Source of the DNA: Rhodococcus sp. ARC_M6
GTDB taxonomy: Bacteria; Actinomycetota; Actinomycetes; Mycobacteriales; Mycobacteriaceae
Assembly (NCBI RefSeq): GCF_022810305.1
Contig: NZ_JALGQH010000005.1
Location: forward strand, 62,001-126,000
Direction of reading: 5' to 3'
Length of the DNA: 64,000 nucleotides
Under the pieces are notes generated by a model that saw only the letters and a program-made list of their open reading frames with translations, ran no database searches and was not told the origin of the DNA. Below are positions 45,405 to 54,388 of this stretch, piece by piece. Made by a program: the position numbers and the translations under genes. Within the stretch, counting starts at the first letter, position 1. Each line of letters starts with the position of its first letter.

Positions 45405-45572
45405 GTGCCACGCTCCAAGATTCGGCGACGCCACAGCGTCGCAACCGAGTGCATCGATCAGTGCAGCCAGGCCCGAGTGGGCTTGGCAGTTTCGAACCAC
45501 TCTACGTAACAACAGTCACGAGGTGACAACACGGCGAGTCGGACTTCCTGCCCGAGGTGCAAGGATGAACGG

Positions 45573-46175
45573 GTGAGTGAAGAAAATCCGATCAGATCAC
45601 CCAAGGCTTTGGCCCGGTGCGTTCATGAAGTTGTCGACCACATCGACGCCGAGGGCTGGGATCAGCCGCCGAGGCTGTATGCGCTCGTACCGACCGAGTT
45701 GCTTGCTGCAGCCGAACCCGGGTTGCTCGACCAGCTCGCCGACGGTGCCGAATACACCCCCATCGAGCAGGAAGCCCTGCCCGAGGACATCATCGGCGGA
45801 TCCCGTGCGCTCGACGAATTCCTGGCCACCACCAACTGGCCCGACTCCGTCGAAGGTTGCATCCTCGTCCAAGAGATCGTGGTTCTGCCGCCTACCGCGG
45901 AATCCGATCTCGATCACGCCGTAGAACCCGTCCTCACCGACGAACATGCCGCCGACGAGGTAGCCCGGCTCACCGCCGACGCCCACCCCGATCGTCGCCA
46001 GGCACGTCTGTTCGTCGGAGTCCTGCGCGACGGCCCGTCGCTGTCACTGCTGCAGATGCGTCCCGACGAGGACGCTGATCCGTACGGCGATCCCCAGCTT
46101 CTGACGTACGACGGTCTGGCACCTCATCTCGTCCACGCTTTGTACGCGACGTTGGACGAGGTCGAAGAGGACTGA
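45573..46175 (+). CDS. PPA1309-family protein of unknown function
   Basis: This 200-aa soluble acidic protein matches the actinobacterial PPA1309-like family, with DQPPRLYALVPTELL, WPDSVEGCILVQEIV and DGLAPHLVHALYATL. No catalytic motif is recognised. The GTG at 45573 begins SEENPIRSPKALARCVHEV. It is convergent with the PDZ-Lon protease gene (8 nt apart). It sits beside core envelope/protease genes in related genomes, but its role is unknown. Confidence 0.82.
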   Translation: MSEENPIRSPKALARCVHEVVDHIDAEGWDQPPRLYALVPTELLAAAEPGLLDQLADGAEYTPIEQEALPEDIIGGSRALDEFLATTNWPDSVEGCILVQEIVVLPPTAESDLDHAVEPVLTDEHAADEVARLTADAHPDRRQARLFVGVLRDGPSLSLLQMRPDEDADPYGDPQLLTYDGLAPHLVHALYATLDEVEED

Positions 46176-46183
46176 ACCGGGAC

Positions 46184-47269
46184 CTAACAGCTGGGCGCTT
46201 CGCCGCCCGCATCGAGGCTGTCCAAGGCATCCACTGCGCCGGACAGGTTGTCGACCTTCACCAGTCGAAGCCCGTCCGGCGCATCCTGTTTCGCTTCGTC
46301 ACAATTCTTGGCGGGGACGAGGAAGGTCTTCGCACCCGCTTCGGACGCAGCAATCAATTTGTAGCGAATTCCGCCGATCGGCCCAACCGCGCCGTCCGAA
46401 TTGATGGTTCCGGTACCCGCAATGAACTCGCCGCCGTTGAGTTCTCCGGGGCTCAACTTGTCGATCAAGGCAAGGGTGAACATCAGACCGGCCGACGGCC
46501 CACCGATGTCGGCGAGATTGAACGTCACGTCGAACGGGACGTCCGGCACCTCGTCCGGTGTGATCCCCAGATAACCGGTTTCCGGATGATTAGGCCTGGC
46601 CCCGACCGTGATCGGCACAACAGTTTCGACGCCGTCTCGAAGTACGGTGACCGGAACCTCGGTGCCCGGTTTGATCGCCCCCACGCTCTCTTGCACGCCA
46701 CCGACCGTGGTGACCGGGGTGTCACCGATCTTGCGCAGCGTGTCACCTTCGCGGAGCGCGCCCGCAGCCGGACCGTCGGGTGAGACCGAAGCGATCTTCA
46801 GTGCGACCGGCTTACCGAGGTAGTGAAGGGCTGCCAGTTCGGCACTGTTCTCCGACTGTTGGAAATCGGCAGTATTTTCCTGCTGAATTTCCTCTTTGGA
46901 CTTGGTCGGCGGATACACCTCGGCACGCGGGACCAACCCGTGATTTCCACTCGCCCACAGCCCGAACGCCTGAAACAGTGTGAGCTTGTCGCGAACCGAC
47001 ACCGTCGTCATGTTGAGGTTGCCGGTGGTGGGATCGACTTCCGTGCCCTCGATGTCGACGACCGGCTTGGTTACCGTCTGTCCGTCGGCGTCGACCTCGA
47101 CTGTGCCCAACGTATTGAACGTGGGCCCCGGCCCGAGAGCGACGAAAGGAACCGTGACAACGGATCCGACGATTCCCAGTACGAGAATGGGGGCAAGTGC
47201 GGCCAATAGGGTCACGATCCGTCGGTTCACCTGGTCCAGGGTAGAGCTATTGCCGTCTCTGTTCGCCAT
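46184..47269 (-). CDS. Membrane-anchored PDZ-Lon (S16) protease, YlbL-like
   Basis: This ~361-aa protein has one N-terminal TM (RRIVTLLAALAPILVLGIVG), a PDZ-like domain (~160-240; LREGDTLRKIGDTPV) and a C-terminal Lon-type proteolytic domain with the catalytic Ser in GGPSAGLMF and the catalytic Lys in GGIRYKLIAA. It probably degrades or processes extracytoplasmic substrates (positional match to Rv3194c). The start is unclear: ATGs at 47287 and 47269 and a GTG near 47233 are in frame, none with a good ribosome-binding site. Confidence 0.88.
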   Translation of the reverse strand: MANRDGNSSTLDQVNRRIVTLLAALAPILVLGIVGSVVTVPFVALGPGPTFNTLGTVEVDADGQTVTKPVVDIEGTEVDPTTGNLNMTTVSVRDKLTLFQAFGLWASGNHGLVPRAEVYPPTKSKEEIQQENTADFQQSENSAELAALHYLGKPVALKIASVSPDGPAAGALREGDTLRKIGDTPVTTVGGVQESVGAIKPGTEVPVTVLRDGVETVVPITVGARPNHPETGYLGITPDEVPDVPFDVTFNLADIGGPSAGLMFTLALIDKLSPGELNGGEFIAGTGTINSDGAVGPIGGIRYKLIAASEAGAKTFLVPAKNCDEAKQDAPDGLRLVKVDNLSGAVDALDSLDAGGEAPSC

Positions 47270-47321
47270 CAGCGTGACTGCGTGCATTACTCGAGCCACA
47301 GAACCCTTGTACCGTTGAGGT

Positions 47322-48749
47322 ATGAGCAACACGCCCTTCGGCTTCTCCAACTCCGACGACGACCCCGACCGTGACAAGAATGCGGCCGGTGGCAATCCGT
47401 TCGGGGGCGGTGACATGCCATTCGGGTTCGGCGCCGGCGGCCCCGAAGGCGGCTTCGATCCCGCGCAGCTCGGGCAGATGCTGACCCAGTTCGGCCAGAT
47501 GCTCAGCGGCATGGGTTCTTCGATGGGATCCGGCGGATCCGGACCCGTCAACTACGACGTCGCGAAGAAGCTGGCTCGCCAGCAGATCGGTTCGGTGACG
47601 CCCATCACCGAAGGCAACGTCAAGGCCATCACCGACGCTGCCCATCTTGCCGAAATGTGGCTGGACGCCGTGACTACGCTCCCGGCCGGCGCAACCAAGA
47701 CACTCGCCTGGACTCCCAACGACTGGCTCGACAACACCATCGACACCTGGAAGCGCCTATGCGATCCGGTCGCCGAGAAGGTATCGGGCATGTGGACTCA
47801 GGGCCTACCGCCCGAAGCTGCGCAAATGGCCGGTCCGATGCTGGGAATGCTCGGTCAGATGGGTGGACTCGCGTTCGGTTCACAGCTCGGCCAGGCCCTC
47901 GGGCAGCTGTCCAAGGAAGTTCTCTCCTCCACCGACATCGGACTCCCCCTCGGCCCCGTCGGCACCGCTGCTCTCCTGCCGGCAGCAGTGCAGGCGTTCA
48001 GCGAGGGACTCGAACAGCCCAACCAGGAGATCCTGGTTTTCCTCGCCGCCCGCGAAGCCGCGCATCAGCGCCTGTACAGCCACGTGCCGTGGTTGCGTCA
48101 GCGTGTCCTCGCCACCGTCGAGGAATACGCCCGCGGAATCACAATGGACTTCTCGGCGATGGAAGATTTTGCCAAGGACTTGGACCCGTCTGCCCTCGCA
48201 GATCCGTCCAAGCTCGAAGCACTGTTGCAGCAGGGCACCTTCGAACCGCAGACGACTCCGGAGCAGAAGGCCGCACTCGAGCGCCTCGAAACCCTTCTCG
48301 CCCTGGTTGAAGGCTGGGTCGAAACAGTGGTGACCGCAGGACTCGGTGAACGTCTTCCCGGTGTTGCCGCGATGAGTGAAACGCTGCGTCGTCGACGCGC
48401 TACCGGCGGACCGGCCGAGCAGACCTTCGCAACGCTGGTCGGCCTGGAACTGCGCCCCCGCAAGGTTCGTGAAGCCGCAGCACTGTGGCAGCGGTTGACA
48501 GCAGAAGCCGGAATGGAAACCCGCGACGGCATCTGGTCACACCCCGATTTGCTGCCTGATTCCAGCGATCTCGATGCCCCGAACTCGTTTGTCGAGCGTG
48601 TCACCGGCGTCGGCGAGTCCGGGAACTTCGACGATCCGATGGCTCAACTCGAGGCATTGCTCGCCAAGGAACGCGCCGCCGAAGAAGCGATGGACAAAAC
48701 TCGCGACGAAGACTCCGGTACGAACGACTCCGGCAGCAACGACAAGTAG
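47322..48749 (+). CDS. Zincin-like metallopeptidase-family protein (DUF2342)
   Basis: This 475-aa protein has a Gly/Met/Phe-rich N-terminus (~1-75), then a conserved helical domain with the zincin-like LAAREAAHQRLY (Glu245, His248; the first His of HExxH is replaced by Arg) and a long C-terminal helical half ending in an acidic/Asn-rich tail. It belongs to the family once described as F420-biosynthesis-associated; the catalytic status is uncertain. It is divergent from the PDZ-Lon gene, as in mycobacteria (Rv3195). Confidence 0.85.
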   Translation: MSNTPFGFSNSDDDPDRDKNAAGGNPFGGGDMPFGFGAGGPEGGFDPAQLGQMLTQFGQMLSGMGSSMGSGGSGPVNYDVAKKLARQQIGSVTPITEGNVKAITDAAHLAEMWLDAVTTLPAGATKTLAWTPNDWLDNTIDTWKRLCDPVAEKVSGMWTQGLPPEAAQMAGPMLGMLGQMGGLAFGSQLGQALGQLSKEVLSSTDIGLPLGPVGTAALLPAAVQAFSEGLEQPNQEILVFLAAREAAHQRLYSHVPWLRQRVLATVEEYARGITMDFSAMEDFAKDLDPSALADPSKLEALLQQGTFEPQTTPEQKAALERLETLLALVEGWVETVVTAGLGERLPGVAAMSETLRRRRATGGPAEQTFATLVGLELRPRKVREAAALWQRLTAEAGMETRDGIWSHPDLLPDSSDLDAPNSFVERVTGVGESGNFDDPMAQLEALLAKERAAEEAMDKTRDEDSGTNDSGSNDK

Positions 48750-48862
48750 AAATCGAAAAGGTTTTCATCCAACGGCTATTGCCAGGTCAGACCCGGCGAC
48801 AGTCTGTGGATAACTAGCTTTCTCGACGCTTGGCCGGTGTGACCGAGTGCCACCATCGGTTG

Positions 48863-49792
48863 ATGAGCACACGTGATCGCCGTTTCACCTCGAACACCAT
48901 CATCACCCCGAACACCACACGATCCGTGGGACCCGAATGGGACCCACGGATCGTTGTGCTCTTGCGGCCCGACGGCCGGTTGCAGTTGGGCTGGCAACCC
49001 GAACGCGCCGTGGTCCTGACCCCGCCGCCCGGAGTCGATGCCCGGGATATGCAGTCGTTGCTCCGCATGATGGACGGGCACACGAGTGTCGCCACGATGA
49101 TGTGGACGGCAACACAGCGAGGAATCAGCTCCGACGTCATGACCGCGCTTGTGTCCGAACTCACCACCGCCGGGTTTCTGCGACCAAGTCGTCAGGAAAC
49201 CGTTCGCGCCGGATCGATCCGGATCCACGGGCAAGGTCCCCTGTCCGACACGATCAGGCAGGCGCTACGCCACGGAAACTCGCCGGTGCAACGTTCGCAC
49301 GGCTACCGCGGCAGTCACCTCGTAGCCGATTGGCAGAACGCCTTGGTTGTCCTGACCGACGACGTCGTCACCGATCCACGCCTGGTCGCCGACCTCGTTC
49401 GTGCCGGAATCCCCCACCTCGCCGTGCACGTTCGTGACGGATCCGGTGTCGTCGGACCGCTGGTTCTGCCCGGCCACTCGAGTTGTCTTCGGTGCGCGGA
49501 CATCACCCGAGCCGATCATGATCCGGATTGGTTGCACCTTGCGTCCCAGTTGCTAGGAAGCGCCGGGTACGCCGATCCTGCGATGATCCACGCGACAACA
49601 GCACTCGCGTTGTCCGAGATATCGTCGGCAATGAGGGCGAGCGAAGCAACACCACCCGCAAGTTTGTTCACGACCCTCGAAATCGATCTGGTCCCGTATC
49701 GAATCACAATGCGCCACTGGCCTCGACAAACGTCGTGCAGTTGCTTCTACCTCGCCCCGGTGACGGGCGCCGGACGCGTCCGTCAGACATGA
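48863..49792 (+). CDS. Orphan E1/ThiF-like, TOMM cyclodehydratase-related protein
   Basis: This 309-aa protein related to the N-terminal (E1-like) part of thiazole/oxazole cyclodehydratases matches mycobacterial Rv3196 by position. An N-terminal winged-helix/RRE-like region (~25-110) precedes a truncated Rossmann region (SIRIHGQGPLSD) and a structural zinc site made of CLRC (208, 211) and CSC (292, 294). There is no YcaO partner or precursor peptide nearby, so bacteriocin synthesis is unlikely. The ATG at 48863 is preferred. It is 4 nt from the ABC1 kinase gene, implying linked function. Confidence 0.75.
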   Translation: MSTRDRRFTSNTIITPNTTRSVGPEWDPRIVVLLRPDGRLQLGWQPERAVVLTPPPGVDARDMQSLLRMMDGHTSVATMMWTATQRGISSDVMTALVSELTTAGFLRPSRQETVRAGSIRIHGQGPLSDTIRQALRHGNSPVQRSHGYRGSHLVADWQNALVVLTDDVVTDPRLVADLVRAGIPHLAVHVRDGSGVVGPLVLPGHSSCLRCADITRADHDPDWLHLASQLLGSAGYADPAMIHATTALALSEISSAMRASEATPPASLFTTLEIDLVPYRITMRHWPRQTSCSCFYLAPVTGAGRVRQT

Positions 49793-49796
49793 TGGT

Positions 49797-51137
49797 GTGG
49801 TGTCTGAGATCCCACGCAAGAGCTCCGCCCGAACTGCCAAACTCGCAAGCATTCCGATCGGCATGGCAGGGCGTGCTGCCATGGGCTTCGGGCGCAAGCT
49901 CGCCGGCGGCGACAAGGGCGCGATCGACGCGCAGTTGAGCGCAAGAGCCGCCGAGCAGTTGTTCGCCGTTCTCGGGGAACTCAAGGGCGGCGCCATGAAG
50001 CTCGGGCAGGCCCTCAGCGTCATGGAGGCGGCAATTCCGGAGGAATTCGCCGAGCCGTACCGCGAATCATTGAACAAGCTCCAGGCCGCCGCTCCGCCGC
50101 TCCCCGTCAAACAGGTTCACAAAATGTTGGACCAGCAGCTGGGAACGAAGTGGCGTGAGCGATTCCAGTCGTTCGACGACACCCCGACCGCATCGGCCAG
50201 TATCGGACAGGTCCACCGCGCCGTGTGGTCGGACGGCCGCGACGTAGCCGTCAAAGTGCAGTACCCCGGCGCAGATGAAGCTTTGCGAGCCGATCTCAAA
50301 ACCCTCGGCAGATTTGCCGGCCTGTTCGGCTCGGTGATGCCGGGCGTCGACGTGCGACCGGTTATCGAAGAGTTCACGGCGCGAACGGAAGAAGAACTCG
50401 ACTACCGGATCGAGGCCGACAACCAACGGGCCTTCGCGAAGGAGTTCGACGGGGATCCTCAATTCGTCGTTCCGCGCGTCGTGGCGAGTGCGCCGAAAGT
50501 TGTTGTCACCGAATGGATGACAGCCACACCTTTGACCAGGATCATCGAGAGAGGAACACCCGAGCAGCGCAATGCTGCCGGCGCGCTCCTCGCCGAATTC
50601 CACTTCGCGTCACCGGCACGGGTCGGACTACTTCACTGCGATCCGCATCCCGGAAACTTCATGCTCCTCGACGACGGCCGCTTGGGCGTCATCGACTTCG
50701 GCGCTGCTGCGCCGTTCCCACACGGCCTGCCCACAATTTTGGGAACCATGGTCCGTCTGGCCGTCGAGGAAAGATTCGACGAACTCACAGAACTGTTGCG
50801 CGCCAACGGTTTTGTCATTCCCGGACGCACGGTCACCGACCAGGAGATTGCCAACTACCTGCGTCCGTTCACCGATCCCATTCAGACGGAGTCGTTCCAC
50901 TTCACGCGATCATGGCTGCAGCGAGCTGCCGGAACTGCCACTGATCTCAGCAGCCCGCAGTTCCGAACGGCCCGAGCACTCAACCTGCCGCCCGAATATC
51001 TGATGATCTTCCGGGTTCTTCTCGGCTCGGTGGGCATCTGCGCCCAATTGGACGCATATGCCCCGTACATGGAAATCCTGACCCGGTGGCTGCCAGGATT
51101 CGCCGATCCTGTTATCGAAGAACCGGCGGCCGAATAG
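49797..51137 (+). CDS. ABC1/UbiB-family atypical kinase
   Basis: This 446-aa atypical kinase has the family-specific KxGQ motif (MKLGQ, 67-71), the Ala-rich ASASIGQVHRA nucleotide loop, VAVKVQYPG with the Lys, LLHCDPHPGNFML catalytic loop and DFGAAAPFP metal site. Members usually support quinone or lipid metabolism. It starts at GTG 49797 (a second GTG at 49800) and is co-transcribed with the E1-like gene. It is convergent with whiB7. Its position matches mycobacterial Rv3197, reported near the antibiotic-resistance regulator whiB7. Confidence 0.88.
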   Translation: MVSEIPRKSSARTAKLASIPIGMAGRAAMGFGRKLAGGDKGAIDAQLSARAAEQLFAVLGELKGGAMKLGQALSVMEAAIPEEFAEPYRESLNKLQAAAPPLPVKQVHKMLDQQLGTKWRERFQSFDDTPTASASIGQVHRAVWSDGRDVAVKVQYPGADEALRADLKTLGRFAGLFGSVMPGVDVRPVIEEFTARTEEELDYRIEADNQRAFAKEFDGDPQFVVPRVVASAPKVVVTEWMTATPLTRIIERGTPEQRNAAGALLAEFHFASPARVGLLHCDPHPGNFMLLDDGRLGVIDFGAAAPFPHGLPTILGTMVRLAVEERFDELTELLRANGFVIPGRTVTDQEIANYLRPFTDPIQTESFHFTRSWLQRAAGTATDLSSPQFRTARALNLPPEYLMIFRVLLGSVGICAQLDAYAPYMEILTRWLPGFADPVIEEPAAE

Positions 51138-51145
51138 GCGCCAAT

Positions 51146-51451
51146 TCACGCACACACCAAATGCTTACGTGGTCGCCCCCTCGGCCTCTTGCGTGCGATG
51201 ACGGACCCTTGCTCGAGAATTTCACCACCCCAGACGCCCCAAGGTTCAGCGCGGTCGATAGCTGCGCGTAGACAACGAGATCGGATGGGGCACTGCGCGC
51301 AGAGTGCCTTGGCTTGCTCGAGTTCTGTCGGGGACTCGGCGAACCAGAGGTCGGGGTTGGACGCCCGGCAGGGCAGGTCGCGGCGGGTGGAAGCGACCTC
51401 GATAAAAGTTACGGAATTGTCGGATGTCCCTGGGTTTGTCTGCGTAGACAA
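51146..51451 (-). CDS. whiB7: WhiB7, iron-sulfur transcription regulator of intrinsic antibiotic resistance
   Basis: This 101-aa Wbl protein binds a 4Fe-4S cluster through Cys28, Cys51, Cys54 and Cys60 (CxxC is CAQC), carries the turn EPWGVWGGE (69-77) and ends in an AT-hook RGRPR (91-95), the combination specific to WhiB7. It works with the primary sigma factor SigA to activate genes for drug efflux and ribosome protection, binding AT-rich DNA just upstream of -35. The TTG start at 51451 follows AGGAGA at 6 nt. A ~390-nt leader with an upstream ORF and two hairpins precedes it. Confidence 0.95.
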   Translation of the reverse strand: MSTQTNPGTSDNSVTFIEVASTRRDLPCRASNPDLWFAESPTELEQAKALCAQCPIRSRCLRAAIDRAEPWGVWGGEILEQGSVIARKRPRGRPRKHLVCA

Positions 51452-51490
51452 CTCGGTCTCCTGGTGCTCGGATGCGAAAACGTATGTCGC

Positions 51491-51518
51491 AAAAAAATGG
51501 GTTCGATGGACGCGAACC
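51491..51518 (-). terminator. Second terminator-like hairpin in the whiB7 leader
   Basis: On the minus strand GGTTCG-CGTCCAT-CGAACC (51518-51500) forms a 6-bp stem followed by CA and seven T (51497-51491), 40 nt before the whiB7 start. The stem is short, but the U-run is longer than that of the main terminator. Confidence 0.55.
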
Positions 51519-51555
51519 TGAGCCGAGCCGGAAACCCCGAAATGGGCGATCCAAC

Positions 51556-51593
51556 AAAAAGGCCACGGTCCGCATAAGTGCGGGTCCGTGGCC
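51556..51593 (-). terminator. Attenuator terminator of whiB7
   Basis: On the minus strand GGCCACGG and CCGTGGCC pair, with an inner CCGCA/TGCGG stem, loop CTTA, then TTTTTGTTGG. It lies 20 nt beyond the stop codon of the upstream ORF and 105 nt before the whiB7 start, the location expected for transcription attenuation. Confidence 0.88.
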
Positions 51594-51650
51594 GTAAGTG
51601 AACGGGTGGGTCCTTACCGAGAAAAACCTCGATGGGTTCGGACCACGGAC
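51584..51650 (-). promoter_or_regulatory. Candidate antiterminator pairing in the whiB7 leader
   Basis: Transcript segment GUCCGUGGUC (genomic 51650-51641, codons ~42-45 of the upstream ORF) can pair over 10 bp, with one G-U, with GGCCACGGAC (51593-51584), the 5' arm of the attenuator. A ribosome reaching the end of the upstream ORF would mask the first segment and free the terminator; an early stall would allow the antiterminator. Confidence 0.68.
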
Positions 51651-51775
51651 GGTGCAGCTGCTAGGAAGCGCAGGCGCGACGCATGTTGCGCCTTGGCCGC
51701 TGCTTCGGGCCGCACGGGGGCGGCAACAGCGAACTTTGCGTGAGCGCACGCTTCGTAGGAAATCAAGTTCGTCAT
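51614..51775 (-). CDS. whiB7 leader upstream ORF (53 aa)
   Basis: This 53-codon ORF has a consensus GGAGGT Shine-Dalgarno 7 nt before its ATG at 51775. The Ala-rich basic peptide begins MTNLISYEACAHAKF, and the last third is rich in Arg. It ends 20 nt before the attenuator hairpin. Its likely job is to couple translation to whiB7 transcription, not to make a functional peptide. The strong ribosome-binding site and its position between promoter and attenuator support it over a chance ORF. Confidence 0.85.
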   Translation of the reverse strand: MTNLISYEACAHAKFAVAAPVRPEAAAKAQHASRLRFLAAAPSVVRTHRGFSR

Positions 51776-51845
51776 TTTTGCCACCTCCATTTCTATTCGG
51801 TCCGGATAATTTCTGCGCACGAGTTTCCCCGTAACGCTGGAATCC

Positions 51846-51883
51846 AGACTAGAGAACTCCGTGAATCTGCACAACCTATTTTT
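51846..51883 (-). promoter_or_regulatory. whiB7 promoter with AT-rich WhiB7-type upstream element
   Basis: On the minus strand, -35 TTGTGC (51874-51869) and -10 TAGTCT (51851-51846) are separated by exactly 17 nt. A run AAAAATA (51883-51877) lies just upstream of the -35, where WhiB7 AT-hooks bind. It sits between the uvrD2 stop and the upstream ORF and fits autoregulation. Confidence 0.75.
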
Positions 51884-51906
51884 GACCTGCGGTTATTCAG
51901 GTACAG

Positions 51907-54024
51907 CTACTGCTTGCCCTTGATGACGGCCAGGACGTCTTCACCGAAATTCTCGAGTTTCTTCGGCCCGATACCCGGAATCGCGACCAACCCGCGGTTG
52001 TCCTGCGGTCGCTGTTCGGCAATCGCGGTCAGCGTGTTGTCGCTGAACACGACATACGCCGGCACCTTCAGTTCCCGGGACTTGTCCAGGCGCCAGGCTC
52101 GCAAGTTCTCGAGTAGTTCGACGTCGATATCAGATGGGCACTTCTCGCATCGGCCCAGCATTGTCGACGAGGTTCCGATCAGCGGTTTTCCGCAGATCCG
52201 GCAACGCGGACGCTTCTTGTTCGACGCTGCCGGAGCAGCAACCCGCGAAGCCGGTGAGTCTTCGGGGATCAAGCCGTTGAGGAAACGGGAGCGTCGACGC
52301 GATTTGCGGCCACCTTCGTTTCGAGCCAAGGCCCACGACAAGTGAAGATGCTCGCGAGCGCGAGTCACACCGACATAGAGGAGTCGACGCTCTTCTTCCA
52401 CAGCGACCTCGTCCGGGGCCGAATTGGAATCACCGAGCACATGTTGGATCGGCAGGGTTCCGTCGTTGAGACCGACCAGGAACACCGCGTCCCATTCGAG
52501 GCCCTTGGCCGCGTGCAGTGACGCCAGGGTGACACCTTGCACTGTCGGTGGGTGCCGCGATTCGGCACGCGCTGTCAGCTCCTGCAAGAGACCTGGCAAC
52601 GCGAGTTCGGGTTCGTGGACCAACTGTTCCTCGGTGAGTGCAACCAGCGCCGTCAGGGACGCCCAGCGTTCACGTGCCTGGGTGCCCGACGGTTCCTCGT
52701 TGGTGAGACCGAGTGGCGCCAGTACAGCGCGGACCAATGCGAGAAGACCGGCGCCGCTGTCTGCGCCTTCAGGTAGATCGTCACGGTTACCGGCCTGCCG
52801 CAGCGCCGTTACCGCTTGGCGGACCTCGGTACGAGTGAAGAATCCCTCGCCGCCGCGCACCTGAAACGGTATGCCCAACTTGGTCAGTGCTTGCTCGTGC
52901 ACTTCGGATTGCGCGTTGATCCGGTACAGAATCGCGATCTCGGCTGCCGGCGTACCTGCCGCGATCAGACGTTTGACCGCGCGCGCGATACCGAGAGCCT
53001 CGGACGGCTCGTCGTTGAACTCCGCGAACTCGGGTTCCGGACCCGGCGCCCGCTGACCGATGAGTTGCAAACGGGTACCGGCGATACGCCCACTCGCAGC
53101 GCCGATGACGCGGTTGGCGAGTGAGACCACTTCGGGAGTCGATCGGTAGTCCCGCTCGAGCCGGACCACCGTCGCCTCGGGAAACTTACGAGAGAAGTCG
53201 AGAAGATAGTTCGGGGTGGCGCCGGTGAACGAGTAGATGGTCTGGTTGGCGTCACCGACCACAGTCAGATCGTCGCGGTCACCGAGCCACGCATCGAGAA
53301 CTCGCTGCTGCAACGGGGTGACGTCCTGGTACTCGTCCACCACGAAGCATCGGTACCGCTCGCGAAACTCGTCGGCAACCGACGAATGCTCTTCGAGCGC
53401 CGCCGCCGTGTGCAGCAGCAGATCGTCGAAGTCGAGCAGCATGCCGTCCTGGCCACGCGCCTTCAGCTCCTCGTAGGCCAGGTAGACCTGAGCGACTTTC
53501 TCGGGATCAACCGGAGCTTCACGGCGAATCTTGGCGATGGCGCGTGGATAGTCCTCCGGCGCGATCAACGAAGCCTTGGACCACTCGATCTCGCTCGCGA
53601 GGTCGCGAACACTTTCGGAACTGGTCGGCAATCCCACCCGAGCCGCGGCACTGCTGACAACCGAGAACTTTCGGTCCAGGAGCCGCCACTCCGAGTCCCC
53701 GACTACCTGTGGCCAGAAGTACTTGAGCTGCCGCAGTGCCGCAGCGTGGAACGTGCGTGCCTGCACTTGCGGGCCACTGCCACCGACACCGAGTTCACGC
53801 AGACGACCGCGCATCTCACCGGCTGCACGGGCCGTGAACGTCACGGCCAGCACCTGCCCGGCCGACACATGTCCGTCGGCAACCAGATGTGCGATCCTCC
53901 GGGTGATGGTGCGGGTCTTGCCTGTTCCGGCGCCCGCAAGAACACAAACCGGGCCGCGCGGAGCGAGCACGGCGGCTGATTGTTCAGGGTCCAGTCCGGT
54001 GTCCGCAGGCATGAGCACCATCAT
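51907..54024 (-). CDS. uvrD2: UvrD2, SF1 DNA helicase with HRDC domain
   Basis: This ~705-aa superfamily 1A 3'-5' helicase has Walker [20 protein letters not shown] (Ia), [10 protein letters not shown] (II), [13 protein letters not shown] (III), [10 protein letters not shown] (IV), [15 protein letters not shown] (V) and [11 protein letters not shown] (VI). A tetracysteine motif (CRICGKPL ... CEKC) links the motor to a C-terminal HRDC domain (~620-705), the UvrD2 architecture essential in mycobacteria. The ATG at 54024 begins near the family N-terminus; ATGs at 54021 and 54012 are alternatives. It is divergent from mrx1. Confidence 0.93.
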   Translation of the reverse strand: MMVLMPADTGLDPEQSAAVLAPRGPVCVLAGAGTGKTRTITRRIAHLVADGHVSAGQVLAVTFTARAAGEMRGRLRELGVGGSGPQVQARTFHAAALRQLKYFWPQVVGDSEWRLLDRKFSVVSSAAARVGLPTSSESVRDLASEIEWSKASLIAPEDYPRAIAKIRREAPVDPEKVAQVYLAYEELKARGQDGMLLDFDDLLLHTAAALEEHSSVADEFRERYRCFVVDEYQDVTPLQQRVLDAWLGDRDDLTVVGDANQTIYSFTGATPNYLLDFSRKFPEATVVRLERDYRSTPEVVSLANRVIGAASGRIAGTRLQLIGQRAPGPEPEFAEFNDEPSEALGIARAVKRLIAAGTPAAEIAILYRINAQSEVHEQALTKLGIPFQVRGGEGFFTRTEVRQAVTALRQAGNRDDLPEGADSGAGLLALVRAVLAPLGLTNEEPSGTQARERWASLTALVALTEEQLVHEPELALPGLLQELTARAESRHPPTVQGVTLASLHAAKGLEWDAVFLVGLNDGTLPIQHVLGDSNSAPDEVAVEEERRLLYVGVTRAREHLHLSWALARNEGGRKSRRRSRFLNGLIPEDSPASRVAAPAASNKKRPRCRICGKPLIGTSSTMLGRCEKCPSDIDVELLENLRAWRLDKSRELKVPAYVVFSDNTLTAIAEQRPQDNRGLVAIPGIGPKKLENFGEDVLAVIKGKQ

Positions 54025-54127
54025 GGCAGGAAGGACCGACACGTCCGTCGGCCCGCCCACCACGATGTGGGGAAGAGAACACCGTCGATTGCGGAACAAC
54101 ATCCGCAGTCATGGTGTTATAGGCGCC

Positions 54128-54385
54128 GTGACCACTACCGAAAATGCACCGGCCCTGACCGTCTACTCGACCACGTGGTGCGGCTACTGCCGCCGCCTCA
54201 AGACTCAGCTCAACGCGTCGGGCATCGAGTACACCGAGATCGACATCGAAAACGATCCGGCTGCAGCCGAATTTGTCGGCAGCGTCAACGACGGCAATCA
54301 CATCGTCCCGACCGTGAAGTACGCCGATGGAAGCGTCGCAACCAACCCGTCGCTCAATCAGGTGAAGGCTGCACTGGGTTTGTAA
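54128..54385 (+). CDS. mrx1: Mycoredoxin-type glutaredoxin
   Basis: This 85-aa glutaredoxin-fold protein has active site WCGYC (Cys18/Cys21) in TVYSTTWCGYCRRLK and the cis-Pro loop IVPTVKYADGS. Mycoredoxin-1 reduces mycothiolated proteins with mycothiol as cofactor, fitting an actinobacterium. The GTG at 54128 has a weak ATAGG. The placement between uvrD2 and nudC matches Rv3198A. Confidence 0.92.
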   Translation: MTTTENAPALTVYSTTWCGYCRRLKTQLNASGIEYTEIDIENDPAAAEFVGSVNDGNHIVPTVKYADGSVATNPSLNQVKAALGL

Positions 54386-54388
54386 TGG

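Noticed and set aside
48863-49792. A bacteriocin (TOMM) biosynthetic locus
   Set aside because: Only an E1-like protein is present; there is no YcaO, dehydrogenase, precursor peptide or exporter nearby.
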